A stretch of DNA of 64,000 nucleotides. Origin: Armatimonadota bacterium. GTDB lineage: Bacteria > Armatimonadota > Zipacnadia > UBA1398 > JAKPQA01. The notes below the pieces were generated by a model. That model was given only the letters and a program-made list of their open reading frames with translations, was not told where the DNA came from and ran no database searches. A program made the translations under genes and the position numbers. Shown here piece after piece: positions 17,671 through 26,617 of the stretch (its first letter is position 1; every line of letters starts with the position of its first letter). The DNA lies in assembly GCA_029547025.1 (NCBI GenBank), contig JAKPQA010000233.1:1-64000 (forward strand), written 5' to 3'.

Positions 17671-19116
17671 GTGCGCGCTGAGCGGTCTCTGACCGGCCGC
17701 CTCGCGCTCGCCCTGCTGTCAGCCCTTCTCCTGACCCTGGCCCAGCAGCCCTTCGGCCTCTTCCCCCTCGCATGGGTGGCTCTGGTGCCCTTCCTGGCCG
17801 CGCTGGAGGGCCAGGGTGCGACGGGGCGCATGGCCATCGGCGCCGGCCTCGGGTTCGCCTACGCGCTCCTCGCGGGCCACTGGGCGCCTCTCCATCTCGG
17901 TCTCGCCGCGGCGCCCGCCGTTGCCGGATGGGCCGCGGGCAGCGCAGCCGTCGCGTTGGCCGCGGGGTGTGTGCCCCGCCCCCGGGGGGCTCTGCCCCAC
18001 GCCGTGATCTTCGCCGCAACGTGGGCCGGCATGGAGTACACCCTGTCTGAGCTGGTCCCGGTGGGCCTGCCGAGCTTGGGCTTGGGTTATAGCCAGGTCC
18101 CCGATGGGCCCTTCCTCCAGCTCGCATCGGTGATCGGATGCTACGGCATGAGCCTGGCCGTGGTCCTCCTCAACGGCGTCGCCTTCGAGCTGCTTCTGGG
18201 CGGTCGCACACGAAGCTGGGCGCTCGGGCTCGCCACCATTCTCACCCTGGCCGTGATCCACGGCGCCGGAGCCGAACGCGCTGGCGACCGGCCGGACACG
18301 CCTCTCGTGGTCTCGCTGGTCCAGGCCGCCGACGCCGACCTCGCCTCGCTGTTGGCGCTCACGGACCAGAGCATCCAGGTGTCCCCCCGGCTCGTGGTGT
18401 GGCCCTCGGGGCTCGTCGACGCCCCTCGGGGGGCGGACGACCCGGCATGGGCGGCGATCGGGGCCAGCGCGCGAGAGCTGGACACCACTCTCGTGGCCCC
18501 CGCGCGGGCCGCACCGGGCGTTCCCGAGACAGCCTACGTCTTCGGCCGCGACGGCCAACTCCTGGGCCAGCGGCCCCGCAGCGAGGTCGTGCCCCTGGCC
18601 GGTGGCGGGCCCTTCCTTCGATCCGGCACGGTTCTCACCAACCCGGCCCGGCTGGGGCTGATGCTCGGCTGGGAGATGGAGGTCCCGGCACTGGCGTGCT
18701 ACCAGGTGCGCGACGATGCCGAACTGCTCGTGGCCAGCGCCAGCGGTCGCCGCGACATCGGCCGGGCGGGCCGTGCCCAACGCGCCGCCGCCGGGCGGAT
18801 GCGGGCCGTCGAGACCCGCCGCTTCGTCGTTCAGGTGAACGGGTTTGGACTCTCGCAGATCGTCGACCCCTACGGGCGAGAACAACTGCGCACCGGCGTG
18901 GGGGCCATCTGGGCCGTGGGCTACGCCGGCACGATCAGCGGCTACACGCCCTATGTGATCTGGGGACGCTGGGTGGGCCCGGCATCGGCCGCTCTGGCCG
19001 CCGCGGTGCTGCTCGGGGCCGCGCTGGGCGCCCTGTGGAGAGCTGCCGGACGGCGGCCGGATGCCACGAGCGCGGACGCCGGGCCGCCCGCGAACGGAGG
19101 AGAGGCCGATGGCTAG
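17671..19116 (+). CDS. Apolipoprotein N-acyltransferase-like protein, catalytic triad lost
   Basis: The 481-residue protein has the Lnt layout: N-terminal membrane helices starting with QQPFGLFPLAWVALVPFL, a nitrilase-like periplasmic domain (about 215-445) and a C-terminal helix. Lnt transfers the third acyl chain to lipoproteins using a Glu-Lys-Cys triad. At the expected places the sequence reads VVWPSG (Ser246 for Glu), RPRSEVVP (Arg303 for Lys) and LMLGWEME (Gly333 for Cys). All three catalytic residues are therefore replaced while the surrounding motifs remain. It starts with GTG without an evident ribosome-binding site, and its end overlaps the next gene by eight bases. It may be a structural or binding homologue; a true Lnt may be elsewhere. 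Confidence 0.8.
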   Translation: MRAERSLTGRLALALLSALLLTLAQQPFGLFPLAWVALVPFLAALEGQGATGRMAIGAGLGFAYALLAGHWAPLHLGLAAAPAVAGWAAGSAAVALAAGCVPRPRGALPHAVIFAATWAGMEYTLSELVPVGLPSLGLGYSQVPDGPFLQLASVIGCYGMSLAVVLLNGVAFELLLGGRTRSWALGLATILTLAVIHGAGAERAGDRPDTPLVVSLVQAADADLASLLALTDQSIQVSPRLVVWPSGLVDAPRGADDPAWAAIGASARELDTTLVAPARAAPGVPETAYVFGRDGQLLGQRPRSEVVPLAGGGPFLRSGTVLTNPARLGLMLGWEMEVPALACYQVRDDAELLVASASGRRDIGRAGRAQRAAAGRMRAVETRRFVVQVNGFGLSQIVDPYGREQLRTGVGAIWAVGYAGTISGYTPYVIWGRWVGPASAALAAAVLLGAALGALWRAAGRRPDATSADAGPPANGGEADG

Positions 19117-22100
19117 GCCGACGCGACACAGCGGGTGCCTCGTCGCCCTCGCGGCGTGCGCCTGCATGGTATGTGCGACCGAGGCCCCCGCGCAGGAGTG
19201 GACCTGCATCGACGGCTTCGAGGGCGGTGCTCGCGTCTGGACCGACAGCGCCGGCCCGGGGCCCCGGGTGCGCGTGACCGACCGCGCGGCCCATGGCGGG
19301 CTGCGCTCGCTGGCTCTCGGCGCCACACTCGCCAATGCGGGCCGCAGTATCCGTGTGTCGTGCGAGACGGACATCGGTGATCTGCAGTGGTCGCTCGAGA
19401 GCCGCGTCCGGTTCTGGCTCCGGGGCGATGAGCGCGCCCAGATGCCTCACGGAGGGTGGATCTTCGTGGAGGCCCACGGCGGCCCCGGCGGCGCCGACTC
19501 CCACTGGATGCTCGACATCCCGGGCGATACGTACCGCGATCCGTCCTGGCACGCGATCGAGCTCGGGCCCGTGAGCACGGCCCACAACCCCGATTGGGCG
19601 CCCGATGCCGACGGCCGACCCGAGCCCCGTGCCTTCCACCGGATCATCCTGGTCGCGCAGCAGGAGGCGCCGCCGGAGCTGAACGTGCCGTTCACCTTCG
19701 TCATCGACGATGTGGAGGCGACTCACGTGAAGCCGTGGGACGTCCGCCACGTCCCCGCCCGGATGGAGGACCGCCCCGATCACGTCACACCCATCGGGCG
19801 AGGTTTCACCGGCCGCAGGCGCGAGCACCCCGCCACCGTGACCTTCGAGGACGCCTCGGGCTGGCTCGCCGGCGCCATCGGGCCGGGGTCGGTCGAGCTG
19901 GTCATCTCATCCGAGGAGCCGTGCTACGAGGACCTGAAGCACCAAGCCAAGGTCACGTACTCCAGTCCGGGCGGGCCGGGCGTGTTCGAGCTGGTGCCCC
20001 CCCGCCCCATCCCGATCCGCGGTGAGGCGAACGCCGCCTGCGCGTGGGTCTACGGCAACAACTGGTCGTGGATGCCCGACCCGGGCACCCCGCCCGTGAC
20101 CGTCTGGGTCCGGGTCATCGACGCCACCGGGCAGCGGCACCGCATCAACATGGGCGTGGTGAACTACCGATTCTACGGCATGCTCCACAAGCGGCTGCGG
20201 GACCACCCCCGAGGCGACCCGGGCCATCGGTTCGCCGGTGGTGCGTCCGACGGCCGGATCCACGCCCCCGCCTCGGTGGAGGCCATCGAGATCCACGGCG
20301 GCACCAACCCGGAACCTCGAACTATCTACATCGAGTCGGTATCGCTGTTCCGCGACGACATGCCCCTGCCGGCCTTCCGGCCGGAGCTCGTCGAGAATCT
20401 GCCGTTCCCGACCACGCCGGATACCATCTTGCCGCCGGTGGCGAAGCCGACCCGCGTGAGCCTGGAGCGGCAGGGCGAGGCCTACGTGTTCACCCTCGAG
20501 GGCGATGAGCGCATCGTGGGCCGCTACACCCCGCGCACGGGCACCCTCACGGATCTGTCTGTGCAAGTCGGCGACCGGGAGCCCTACATCCCCTGCGCCG
20601 GCGCGGGGCCCGCCTTCGACCTCGGCGGCGACGAGCGCGACCCGGAGGATCGGTTCCTGACGCGGCAACTGGTGGCCGTCTCGCCGCGCCCGGGCGCGGT
20701 GACCACCCGGTGGCGCGTGGGCATCGGGGGGGAGTGGGCCGACTACTCGCTCACCCTTCGGGCCAAGGGGAAGTCCTTCATCGTCGACTGGTCATCGGAG
20801 GGCACCCAGGCCACCGCCCTCCGGCTCGGACACGCGTCGGGGCTGAAGTCCCCTCGGCTGGTGCGTATCCCCTACATGGCCATCTACGGCGAAGGTCCGG
20901 CGGTTCTGCTCGATGACGGCGTCTTCACGCTGACGCTGCTGGACTGGTACCAGACGGGCTGCTCGGCCCTCTACCCCTCCATGGGCCTGGGGACCGCAGG
21001 CGAGGCCACCATGAACGGCGGCTCGCTCTACGGCACGCGAACCGATGGGAAGCGGAACCCGCTGCGCGAGCGGCAGTTCATCTCGGTCTCAACCACGCTC
21101 GACGAGGTACTGCCGACCATCCCGAACCCGCCGTCGGACCAGGCCGAAGTACTCCGGAGCCGCTTGTACACCCATCTGGGGGGCACGGCGCCCAGCCGGT
21201 TCGATGACTGGCTGGCCATGTGGCGGCAGTATCACCGGCGTGGGATCCGCAACCTGCTGGTGACGCATCACGAGGATGCCTGGACCAACGGGGCCGATGT
21301 GGGCCAAGGGCCGCAGGAGTACACCATGTGCATCGAGGCGGCTCCCGAGGTGGGCGACGACACGATGCGCGCCTACTGCCGGGCCATGCGCGCCATGGGG
21401 TACTACGTGGGCCTCTATGAGAACTTCACCGACTACAATCCGCTCGGGAAGTCGTGGGATGAGCGCAACGCCGGCCGGAACGCCCAAGGCGAGCTGGTCC
21501 GGGTGTGGCCGCCGACGTACGCCATCCGGCCGCTGAAGGCTCTGGAGATGGCGCGGGACTACCCGCGCCGCGTCCACGCCAAGTTCGGGTGCAACACGGC
21601 CTACCGTGACTGCCACACGGCCTACACGCCCTGGGGCCAGGTCGACTACCAGGCCGGCGCGCCCGGGGCCGGGCTCCTGTCGGCCAACTTCCGCGCCTGG
21701 GGCGCCCTGCTGATGGACGGCAGCGACGCCTACGGCGGTCCGGTCTTCAGCGAGGGCCTGCACCACTGGTTCTCCGCGGGTCTGGTGGACGGCAGCTATG
21801 GTCAGATCAACATGCCCTCGGCCAGCGAGTACCCGTTGCTGCTGGACTTCGACCTGCGGCGCCTGCACGTGCTCGGAGCCGACATCTCGATGACGCCGGG
21901 GTGGAACTGGGGCCGGGGCGTCTACCACTGCCTGGCGGCCACCATCGCCTACGGCCACATGGGCTTCCAGCCCTTCGGCGACACGGCGCTGGCGGGCCGT
22001 TACTACTATCTGATGCAGCAGCTCCAGTCGCGGTACGTGATGATCCCCGCGACCCAGGTGCTCTACCACCGCGCCGGGCGGATGGTGCCCATCAGTGAGG

Positions 22101-22627
22101 CCCTCAAGCAGGGCGACCCGCTGCAGAGCCAGGTGCGGGTCACCTACGCGAACGGCCTCGAGGTGTACGCCAACTGCAACCCGACCAGCCGCTGGCCGGT
22201 GGAAGTCGGCGGCCAGCGGCGCGATCTGTCACCCGACTCGTGGGCCGCCGTTCTCGGCGACGAGTTCGAAGAGTACTGCACCGAGGTCGATGGCGTGCGG
22301 ATCGGCTACGTCCGGTCGCCGGCGTACCTCTTCGCCGACGGGGGCGGGACGTGGCACGACTTCGCTGCCCTGGCCACCGATGGCGCCGTGGCGGTGCTGG
22401 CCGATGCCGGCTGCGGGCGCGAGGTCGTCCCGTTCACGGCCGCCTCCCGCATCATCGTGGCGACCGACGGCCCGGTGCGGGTCGAGGCCCTGGACGAGTC
22501 CGGGAGGCTGATGGGCGTCGTCCCGAGCGCCATGGTCGATGGCCGGGTGGCGTTCGTGCCCGTGGACGGAGCTGTGTCGTACCGGCTCAGGCCCCGGGGT
22601 CATCCGGGCCCGAAGCGGGCGCGCTGA
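19109..22627 (+). CDS. Large secreted protein with glycoside-hydrolase-like barrel
   Basis: The 1172-residue protein has a signal peptide ending at APAQ (about residue 29), then beta-rich segments opening with WTCIDGFEGG that resemble carbohydrate-binding or LamG-like folds (about 30-420). A probable TIM-barrel region (about 690-1010) contains IRNLLVTHHEDAW, YYVGLYENFTDY and LLMDGSDAYGG, whose acidic residues at strand ends suggest a glycosidase. A beta-sandwich tail follows. I cannot assign a CAZy family; GH101-like or related unclassified barrels are possible. The ATG at 19109 follows GGAGGAGAGG and overlaps the Lnt-like stop by eight bases. It is the last gene of the run that begins at 9256. 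Confidence 0.7.
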   Translation: MARPTRHSGCLVALAACACMVCATEAPAQEWTCIDGFEGGARVWTDSAGPGPRVRVTDRAAHGGLRSLALGATLANAGRSIRVSCETDIGDLQWSLESRVRFWLRGDERAQMPHGGWIFVEAHGGPGGADSHWMLDIPGDTYRDPSWHAIELGPVSTAHNPDWAPDADGRPEPRAFHRIILVAQQEAPPELNVPFTFVIDDVEATHVKPWDVRHVPARMEDRPDHVTPIGRGFTGRRREHPATVTFEDASGWLAGAIGPGSVELVISSEEPCYEDLKHQAKVTYSSPGGPGVFELVPPRPIPIRGEANAACAWVYGNNWSWMPDPGTPPVTVWVRVIDATGQRHRINMGVVNYRFYGMLHKRLRDHPRGDPGHRFAGGASDGRIHAPASVEAIEIHGGTNPEPRTIYIESVSLFRDDMPLPAFRPELVENLPFPTTPDTILPPVAKPTRVSLERQGEAYVFTLEGDERIVGRYTPRTGTLTDLSVQVGDREPYIPCAGAGPAFDLGGDERDPEDRFLTRQLVAVSPRPGAVTTRWRVGIGGEWADYSLTLRAKGKSFIVDWSSEGTQATALRLGHASGLKSPRLVRIPYMAIYGEGPAVLLDDGVFTLTLLDWYQTGCSALYPSMGLGTAGEATMNGGSLYGTRTDGKRNPLRERQFISVSTTLDEVLPTIPNPPSDQAEVLRSRLYTHLGGTAPSRFDDWLAMWRQYHRRGIRNLLVTHHEDAWTNGADVGQGPQEYTMCIEAAPEVGDDTMRAYCRAMRAMGYYVGLYENFTDYNPLGKSWDERNAGRNAQGELVRVWPPTYAIRPLKALEMARDYPRRVHAKFGCNTAYRDCHTAYTPWGQVDYQAGAPGAGLLSANFRAWGALLMDGSDAYGGPVFSEGLHHWFSAGLVDGSYGQINMPSASEYPLLLDFDLRRLHVLGADISMTPGWNWGRGVYHCLAATIAYGHMGFQPFGDTALAGRYYYLMQQLQSRYVMIPATQVLYHRAGRMVPISEALKQGDPLQSQVRVTYANGLEVYANCNPTSRWPVEVGGQRRDLSPDSWAAVLGDEFEEYCTEVDGVRIGYVRSPAYLFADGGGTWHDFAALATDGAVAVLADAGCGREVVPFTAASRIIVATDGPVRVEALDESGRLMGVVPSAMVDGRVAFVPVDGAVSYRLRPRGHPGPKRAR

Positions 22628-22655
22628 CGAGGATCCCTTGGAGGCCGGCTGGGGC

Positions 22656-22769
22656 GAAGTGTGGAGGGTGTGGAGGGTTGTGGAGCGTTCTTGGGTGTTT
22701 TTCGTCTGAACGCGGCCTCGCGCCAAAAATACCCAGAAACCCTCCACAACGCTCCACGCTCCACACTTC
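22656..22769. repeat. 114-bp long imperfect palindrome between 3' ends
   Basis: Left arm 22656-22704 begins GAAGTGTGGAGGGTGTGGAG; the reverse complement of the right arm begins GAAGTGTGGAGCGTGGAGCG, and both continue through GTTGTGGAG and a TTGGGTGTTTTT-like stretch. The arms are about 47 bases with a 20-base loop, so DNA cruciform or a long RNA hairpin could form. It starts 29 bases after the stop of the large secreted protein and lies past the 3' end of hpt, which is convergent. The GTGGAG repeat unit differs from the family at 30539-30760. No ORF is convincing. Confidence 0.8.
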
Positions 22770-22986
22770 CGGTGGTGAACACGCGCGCGAGACCTTCCCC
22801 GGACAAGCGGCTACGGGAGGCGACGGGCGAGTAGTGGTTCATGACCCACCTGCGTTCGTCGAACTCCCGCCCGGGCCGGGCGGGGCTCACGGCATGCTCA
22901 CCGGTGGCCTCGGCCCAGGCGGTGGAGGACGGGGAGAACCGGTGCGGCGCGCGGATTGGCTCGGCGGGCGTTAGTGTCACACACAT
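22770..22986 (-). ncRNA. Candidate small RNA or leaderless small gene behind a perfect promoter
   Basis: The consensus promoter at 22993-23021 should start a leftward transcript at about 22986. Downstream there is no recognised gene before the palindrome at 22656-22769 and the convergent stop at 22627. The stretch contains several GC hairpins, for example CCGCCCGG/CCGGGCGG and GTGG-N8-CCAC. It does not show the signatures of tmRNA, SRP RNA or RNase P RNA that I could look for; 6S RNA is not excluded. Alternatively an ATG six bases past the -10 opens a 128-codon frame that would be leaderless and runs through the palindrome to about 22600; its product resembles nothing known to me. Confidence 0.3.
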
Positions 22987-22992
22987 GTTTGC

Positions 22993-23021
22993 ATTATACC
23001 ATATTAGGGCCGCCATGTCAA
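22993..23021 (-). promoter_or_regulatory. Consensus-perfect sigma-70 promoter without assigned gene
   Basis: On the minus strand TTGACA, a 17-base spacer and TATAAT match the housekeeping consensus at every position, with TGG before the -10 as an extended element. It lies 63 bases past the hpt stop and points left, away from hpt. It is the strongest promoter seen in the window, in an AT-rich island inside GC-rich DNA. Confidence 0.75.
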
Positions 23022-23083
23022 GCCAAAAGACTTAGCAGGAGACGTTTCGAGCGCTTTGGGCCCCGAGCGGCGGCTGGGGCGAC

Positions 23084-23695
23084 TTACCTCGGCGCGCGCG
23101 CCTCGCCCGGCGGCGAGCCATCCGGCCAGGCGTCCTCGGCCCACCTGGGAAGGGCGCACACGTCGGGGAGCGACCGGAACAGGCCGGCGTAGTCCAGGCC
23201 GTAGCCCACCACGAACCGGTTCGTTACCTCGAACCCCACCAGGTCGGGCTCGATGTGCACCTTGCGCCGCGCCGGCTTGTTGAGGAGCGTCACGAAGGTC
23301 ATGGCCGCCGGACTCTCCGCGCGGACCATGTCGATGAGGAAGCGAGCGGTCTGGCCCGTGTCGACGATGTCCTCAACGATCAGCACGTGACGGCCCCGGA
23401 TGGGCTGATCGAGCGGGCGCAGCAGCGTGATGTGGTCCGACGACCGCGTTCCGGTGCCATAGGAGCGCAGGTGCGCCAGATCGACGGTGGGGGCGGGCCG
23501 GATCTGGCGGATCAGGTCGGAGAGGAAGACGAAGCCCCCGATGAGAGCGGACACGGCCACGACCCGCTCGCCGGCGAGGGATGACTGGATCTCCGCGGCC
23601 AGCTCGCCCACGCGCCGGGCGATCTCGCTGGCCGGTATCAGCACCTCGAGTTCCCGCTCGATGGCGGCCGCGCGCTCCTCGCCGATGGTGACCAT
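23084..23695 (-). CDS. hpt: Hypoxanthine phosphoribosyltransferase
   Basis: The 203-residue purine salvage enzyme joins PRPP to hypoxanthine or guanine. The PRPP-binding motif VLIVEDIVDTGQTA, the upstream GGFVFLSDLIRQI segment and the C-terminal FVVGYGLDYAGLFRSLPDVC are typical of Hpt. The ATG at 23695 has GGGAGG five bases upstream, while the frame to 23740 adds an unsupported leader. It is divergent from tldD across 149 bases. The C-terminus has a short proline-rich extension past the usual end. Confidence 0.93.
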   Translation of the reverse strand: MVTIGEERAAAIERELEVLIPASEIARRVGELAAEIQSSLAGERVVAVSALIGGFVFLSDLIRQIRPAPTVDLAHLRSYGTGTRSSDHITLLRPLDQPIRGRHVLIVEDIVDTGQTARFLIDMVRAESPAAMTFVTLLNKPARRKVHIEPDLVGFEVTNRFVVGYGLDYAGLFRSLPDVCALPRWAEDAWPDGSPPGEARAPR

Positions 23696-23844
23696 GGTGT
23701 CCCTCCCTGCGGGCCAGGTTCCCTGTGGAAGCGCCGTCACCTGCCCTCCCGGCGTTCCCAGCCGCCGTTCCCGTGGAGGGATGCCCGCGGCCGGTGGGGA
23801 AGCGTCCTGGCCGTTCGTCCGAGATGGATAAGGGGGTCGGGGCC

Positions 23845-25257
23845 ATGAAGGACCTGGTTCGCTGGGTCTGCGATGAGGCCAAGCGGCGGGGGGCTGCCTT
23901 CGCCGATGCCCGAGCGGGTGAGTCGACGGCCTCGGGGGTGTTCCTGCAGGATGGCCGGTCCGAGCGGTTGAGCCAGTCCACCTCGCGCCGTCTGGGTGTG
24001 CGGGTGATGAAGGAGGGCGCGTGGGGATTCGCGACCACCGAGGACGTGACGCGTGCCGGGGCCGAGGCGGCCCTCGATGCCGCGCTGGCCATGGCCCGCG
24101 CCTCGGAGAAGCTCCCGTGCGACCTGGCGGACATCGCGCCCGTCGACCCCGTGATCGATACCGTGGCCATCGAGCCGCAGGAGGATCCCCGGTCGGTCAG
24201 CGCGGCCGAGAAGATGCGGTCGCTGCAGGCCTTCGAGCGCGCCATGCTGGAGCGCGCGGGCGACGTGGCCGTCAACACCATCGTGAACTACAGCGACACG
24301 AGCGTCGCCGAGACGCTGGCCAACACCCGGGGCACCCTGCTCGAGGTCCGCACGGTCCGCACGTGGCTTGGGGCGGGGATCACGGTGCAGCGGGAGGGGC
24401 TCCGCCAGCGGGCCTTCGAGCGCCGTGCGGCGCAGCGGGGCTACGAGCTGGTTCGCGAGACCACTCCCGAGGAGCTTTCGATCCGCGCGGCGGATGTGGC
24501 CCTCTCGCTTCTGGGTGCGGCCCTACCGCCTTCGGGCAAGTTCCCCGTGGTGTTCTCCCCCGGGGTGACGGGGCTGTTCACCCACGAGGCCATCGGCCAC
24601 AACGCCGAGGCGGACCTGGTGCTGGCGGGGACTTCGATCATCGAGGGGAAGATCGGCGAGAAGATTGGCAGTGAGCTGGTCACCATCATCGACGAGTCGG
24701 ACTTGGGCACCACCTGGGGTTCCTACCAGTACGACTCCGAAGGCACGCCGGCGCAGCGGCGGGTCATCATCGAGAACGGCGTGCTCCGAGGACTCATGCA
24801 CAGCCTGACCACGGCGTCGCACTTCGGCGTTCCCGCCAACGGTAGTGGGCGGGCGCAGGACTGCGGCTGCCGGCCGCAGGTGCGGATGAGCAACACGTAC
24901 ATCCAGCCGGCCGAGGGGAACATCCAGCTCGAGGACATGATCCGCGACATCGACCTGGGGCTCTACGCCAAGGGGGGCCACAGCGGGTATGTGATGTGCG
25001 AGAAGGGCCAGTTCACATGCCACGTGGGCGAGGGGCGGATGATCCGCAACGGGCAGCTGGCCGAGCCGGTACGCGACGTGGCGGTGAACGGCATGACTCT
25101 CGAGGCGCTGCACAACATCGACCGGGTGGCCAGTGATTTCTCGCTCGACTGGCCGGGCATGTGCGGCAAGGGCGGGCAGGGGATGCCCAACAACTGCGGT
25201 GGTCCGCACATCCGCATCAAGGAGCTCGTGGTCGGCGGACAGACGGAGCTGCGCTAG
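23845..25257 (+). CDS. tldD: Metalloprotease TldD
   Basis: The 470-residue protein is TldD of the TldD/TldE (PmbA) heterodimer, which unfolds and degrades peptides, matures some RiPPs and helps turn over CcdA. The catalytic zinc motif HExxxH is present as H247-E-A-I-G-H252. The N-terminal part carries RLGVRVMKEGAWGFATTED, and the C-terminal Gly-rich core ends with IKELVVGGQT. The ATG at 23845 follows AAGGGGG; an ATG at 23824 is possible. tldE starts 31 bases downstream, so the pair is an operon. No RiPP precursor was recognised beside it. Confidence 0.93.
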   Translation: MKDLVRWVCDEAKRRGAAFADARAGESTASGVFLQDGRSERLSQSTSRRLGVRVMKEGAWGFATTEDVTRAGAEAALDAALAMARASEKLPCDLADIAPVDPVIDTVAIEPQEDPRSVSAAEKMRSLQAFERAMLERAGDVAVNTIVNYSDTSVAETLANTRGTLLEVRTVRTWLGAGITVQREGLRQRAFERRAAQRGYELVRETTPEELSIRAADVALSLLGAALPPSGKFPVVFSPGVTGLFTHEAIGHNAEADLVLAGTSIIEGKIGEKIGSELVTIIDESDLGTTWGSYQYDSEGTPAQRRVIIENGVLRGLMHSLTTASHFGVPANGSGRAQDCGCRPQVRMSNTYIQPAEGNIQLEDMIRDIDLGLYAKGGHSGYVMCEKGQFTCHVGEGRMIRNGQLAEPVRDVAVNGMTLEALHNIDRVASDFSLDWPGMCGKGGQGMPNNCGGPHIRIKELVVGGQTELR

Positions 25258-25288
25258 GGCGCACGGACGAGGGTAGGTGACACCAGCC

Positions 25289-26608
25289 ATGGCTGACGTG
25301 GAAGCCATCGCCAAGCAGGCCTGTGCCGAGGCGGTTGCCGCCGGAGCGGAGTCCGCCGATGTGGTGGTGGGCCGGGGCAAGAACCTGTCGCTGGATATCG
25401 AGCGGGGCCGCATCAAGTCGAGCGACGCCTCCTGGGGCAGTTGGTGCTCGGTGCGCGCCGTCGTGAAGGGGGGCATCGGCTGGGCCAGTGCGCCGGGAGC
25501 CGATGCCGAAGCGGCCCGGACGGCCGCGCGCCAGGCCGCCGAGCTGGCGGCGCTGGCCGAACCCGATCCGGCGTTCGTCTCCCTGCCTCGCCCCGAGGAG
25601 CGCCCTGAGGTGGAGGGGCTGTACGACGAGCGCGTGGCTGAACTCACCATCGACGATCTGGTCGGCATGTGCCTGTCGAACGTCGAGTCGGCGCGCTCGG
25701 TGGAGCCGTCGGTCATCGTCACCGGCGGGGCTTACTGCGGCCGCTCCGAGAGCGTGCTGGTGAACTCGCTGGGGGTGTGCGTGCACTGGCGGTCGACCTA
25801 TGTCAGCACCTCCATCGACGCCGTGGTGCGCCGGGGCGACGACGTGGGCACCTTTTACGACTACGACAGCGCCCGGGTGATGGAAGACTTCGACCCCAAC
25901 GGCCTGGGGGCTCGAGCCACTCAGGTGGCGGTCGGTTTCCTCGGGGCGCGGAAGATCCCGTCGGGCACCATGGCCCTGGTGTTCGGCCCGCTGGCCTCGG
26001 GGTCCATCGGGCAGGCCATCGCCTCGGCGGCCAGCGCCGAGGAAGTGCAGCGCAACCGGTCGTTTCTGGCTGGGAAGCGCGGGGAGCGCATCGCCTCCGA
26101 CCTGGTGACGCTGGTGGATGACCCCTTCATCCCACGCGGCATGTCCTCGGGCGCGTACGATGGCGAGGGCGCGCCGCGGACGAAGCTGACGCTGGTCGAG
26201 CGGGGTATCCTGAAGGCCTACTATCACAACTCATACACCGCCGGGAAGGCGGGGGAGCCCAACACGGGTCATGGCACCCGCGGCGGCGTCTCGCCGACGA
26301 ACGTCATCCCCGAGCTGGGCGACCGCACGGCCGCCGAGATCATCGCCGACACCGCGAACGGGCTCTATCTCAACGCCGGGTGGGCCTCGCCGAACATGGT
26401 CAACGGCGACCTGTCCGTGACCGTGGACTTCGGAACTCGGATCGAGGACGGCCAGCTCACCTACCCGGTGAAGAACACCATGTTCGGCGGGAACTTCCTG
26501 GACCTCTTGCGGAACATCGACGCCATCTCATCAGACTGCCGTCGCGAGCCGGGGCAGGTACTGCCGACGCTGCGCGTGCGGGACGTGCTCGTGGCGGGCG
26601 GCGGGTAG
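25289..26608 (+). CDS. tldE: TldE/PmbA subunit
   Basis: The 439-residue protein is the non-catalytic partner of TldD and lacks the HExxxH motif. Shared features include the N-terminal repeat region (SWGSWCSVRAVVKGGIGWAS), GVSPTNVIPELGD and the C-terminal TYPVKNTMFGGNFLDLLRNI followed by PTLRVRDVLVAGG. The ATG at 25289 is used; a GTG at 25277 is an alternative. Catalysis needs assembly with TldD encoded immediately upstream. Confidence 0.9.
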   Translation: MADVEAIAKQACAEAVAAGAESADVVVGRGKNLSLDIERGRIKSSDASWGSWCSVRAVVKGGIGWASAPGADAEAARTAARQAAELAALAEPDPAFVSLPRPEERPEVEGLYDERVAELTIDDLVGMCLSNVESARSVEPSVIVTGGAYCGRSESVLVNSLGVCVHWRSTYVSTSIDAVVRRGDDVGTFYDYDSARVMEDFDPNGLGARATQVAVGFLGARKIPSGTMALVFGPLASGSIGQAIASAASAEEVQRNRSFLAGKRGERIASDLVTLVDDPFIPRGMSSGAYDGEGAPRTKLTLVERGILKAYYHNSYTAGKAGEPNTGHGTRGGVSPTNVIPELGDRTAAEIIADTANGLYLNAGWASPNMVNGDLSVTVDFGTRIEDGQLTYPVKNTMFGGNFLDLLRNIDAISSDCRREPGQVLPTLRVRDVLVAGGG

Positions 26609-26617
26609 AGGGGGCGA

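Noticed and set aside
22600-23016. 138-codon leftward frame through the orphan-promoter region
   Set aside because: It runs through the palindrome and resembles no protein; kept only as an alternative reading of the orphan transcript, not as a gene.
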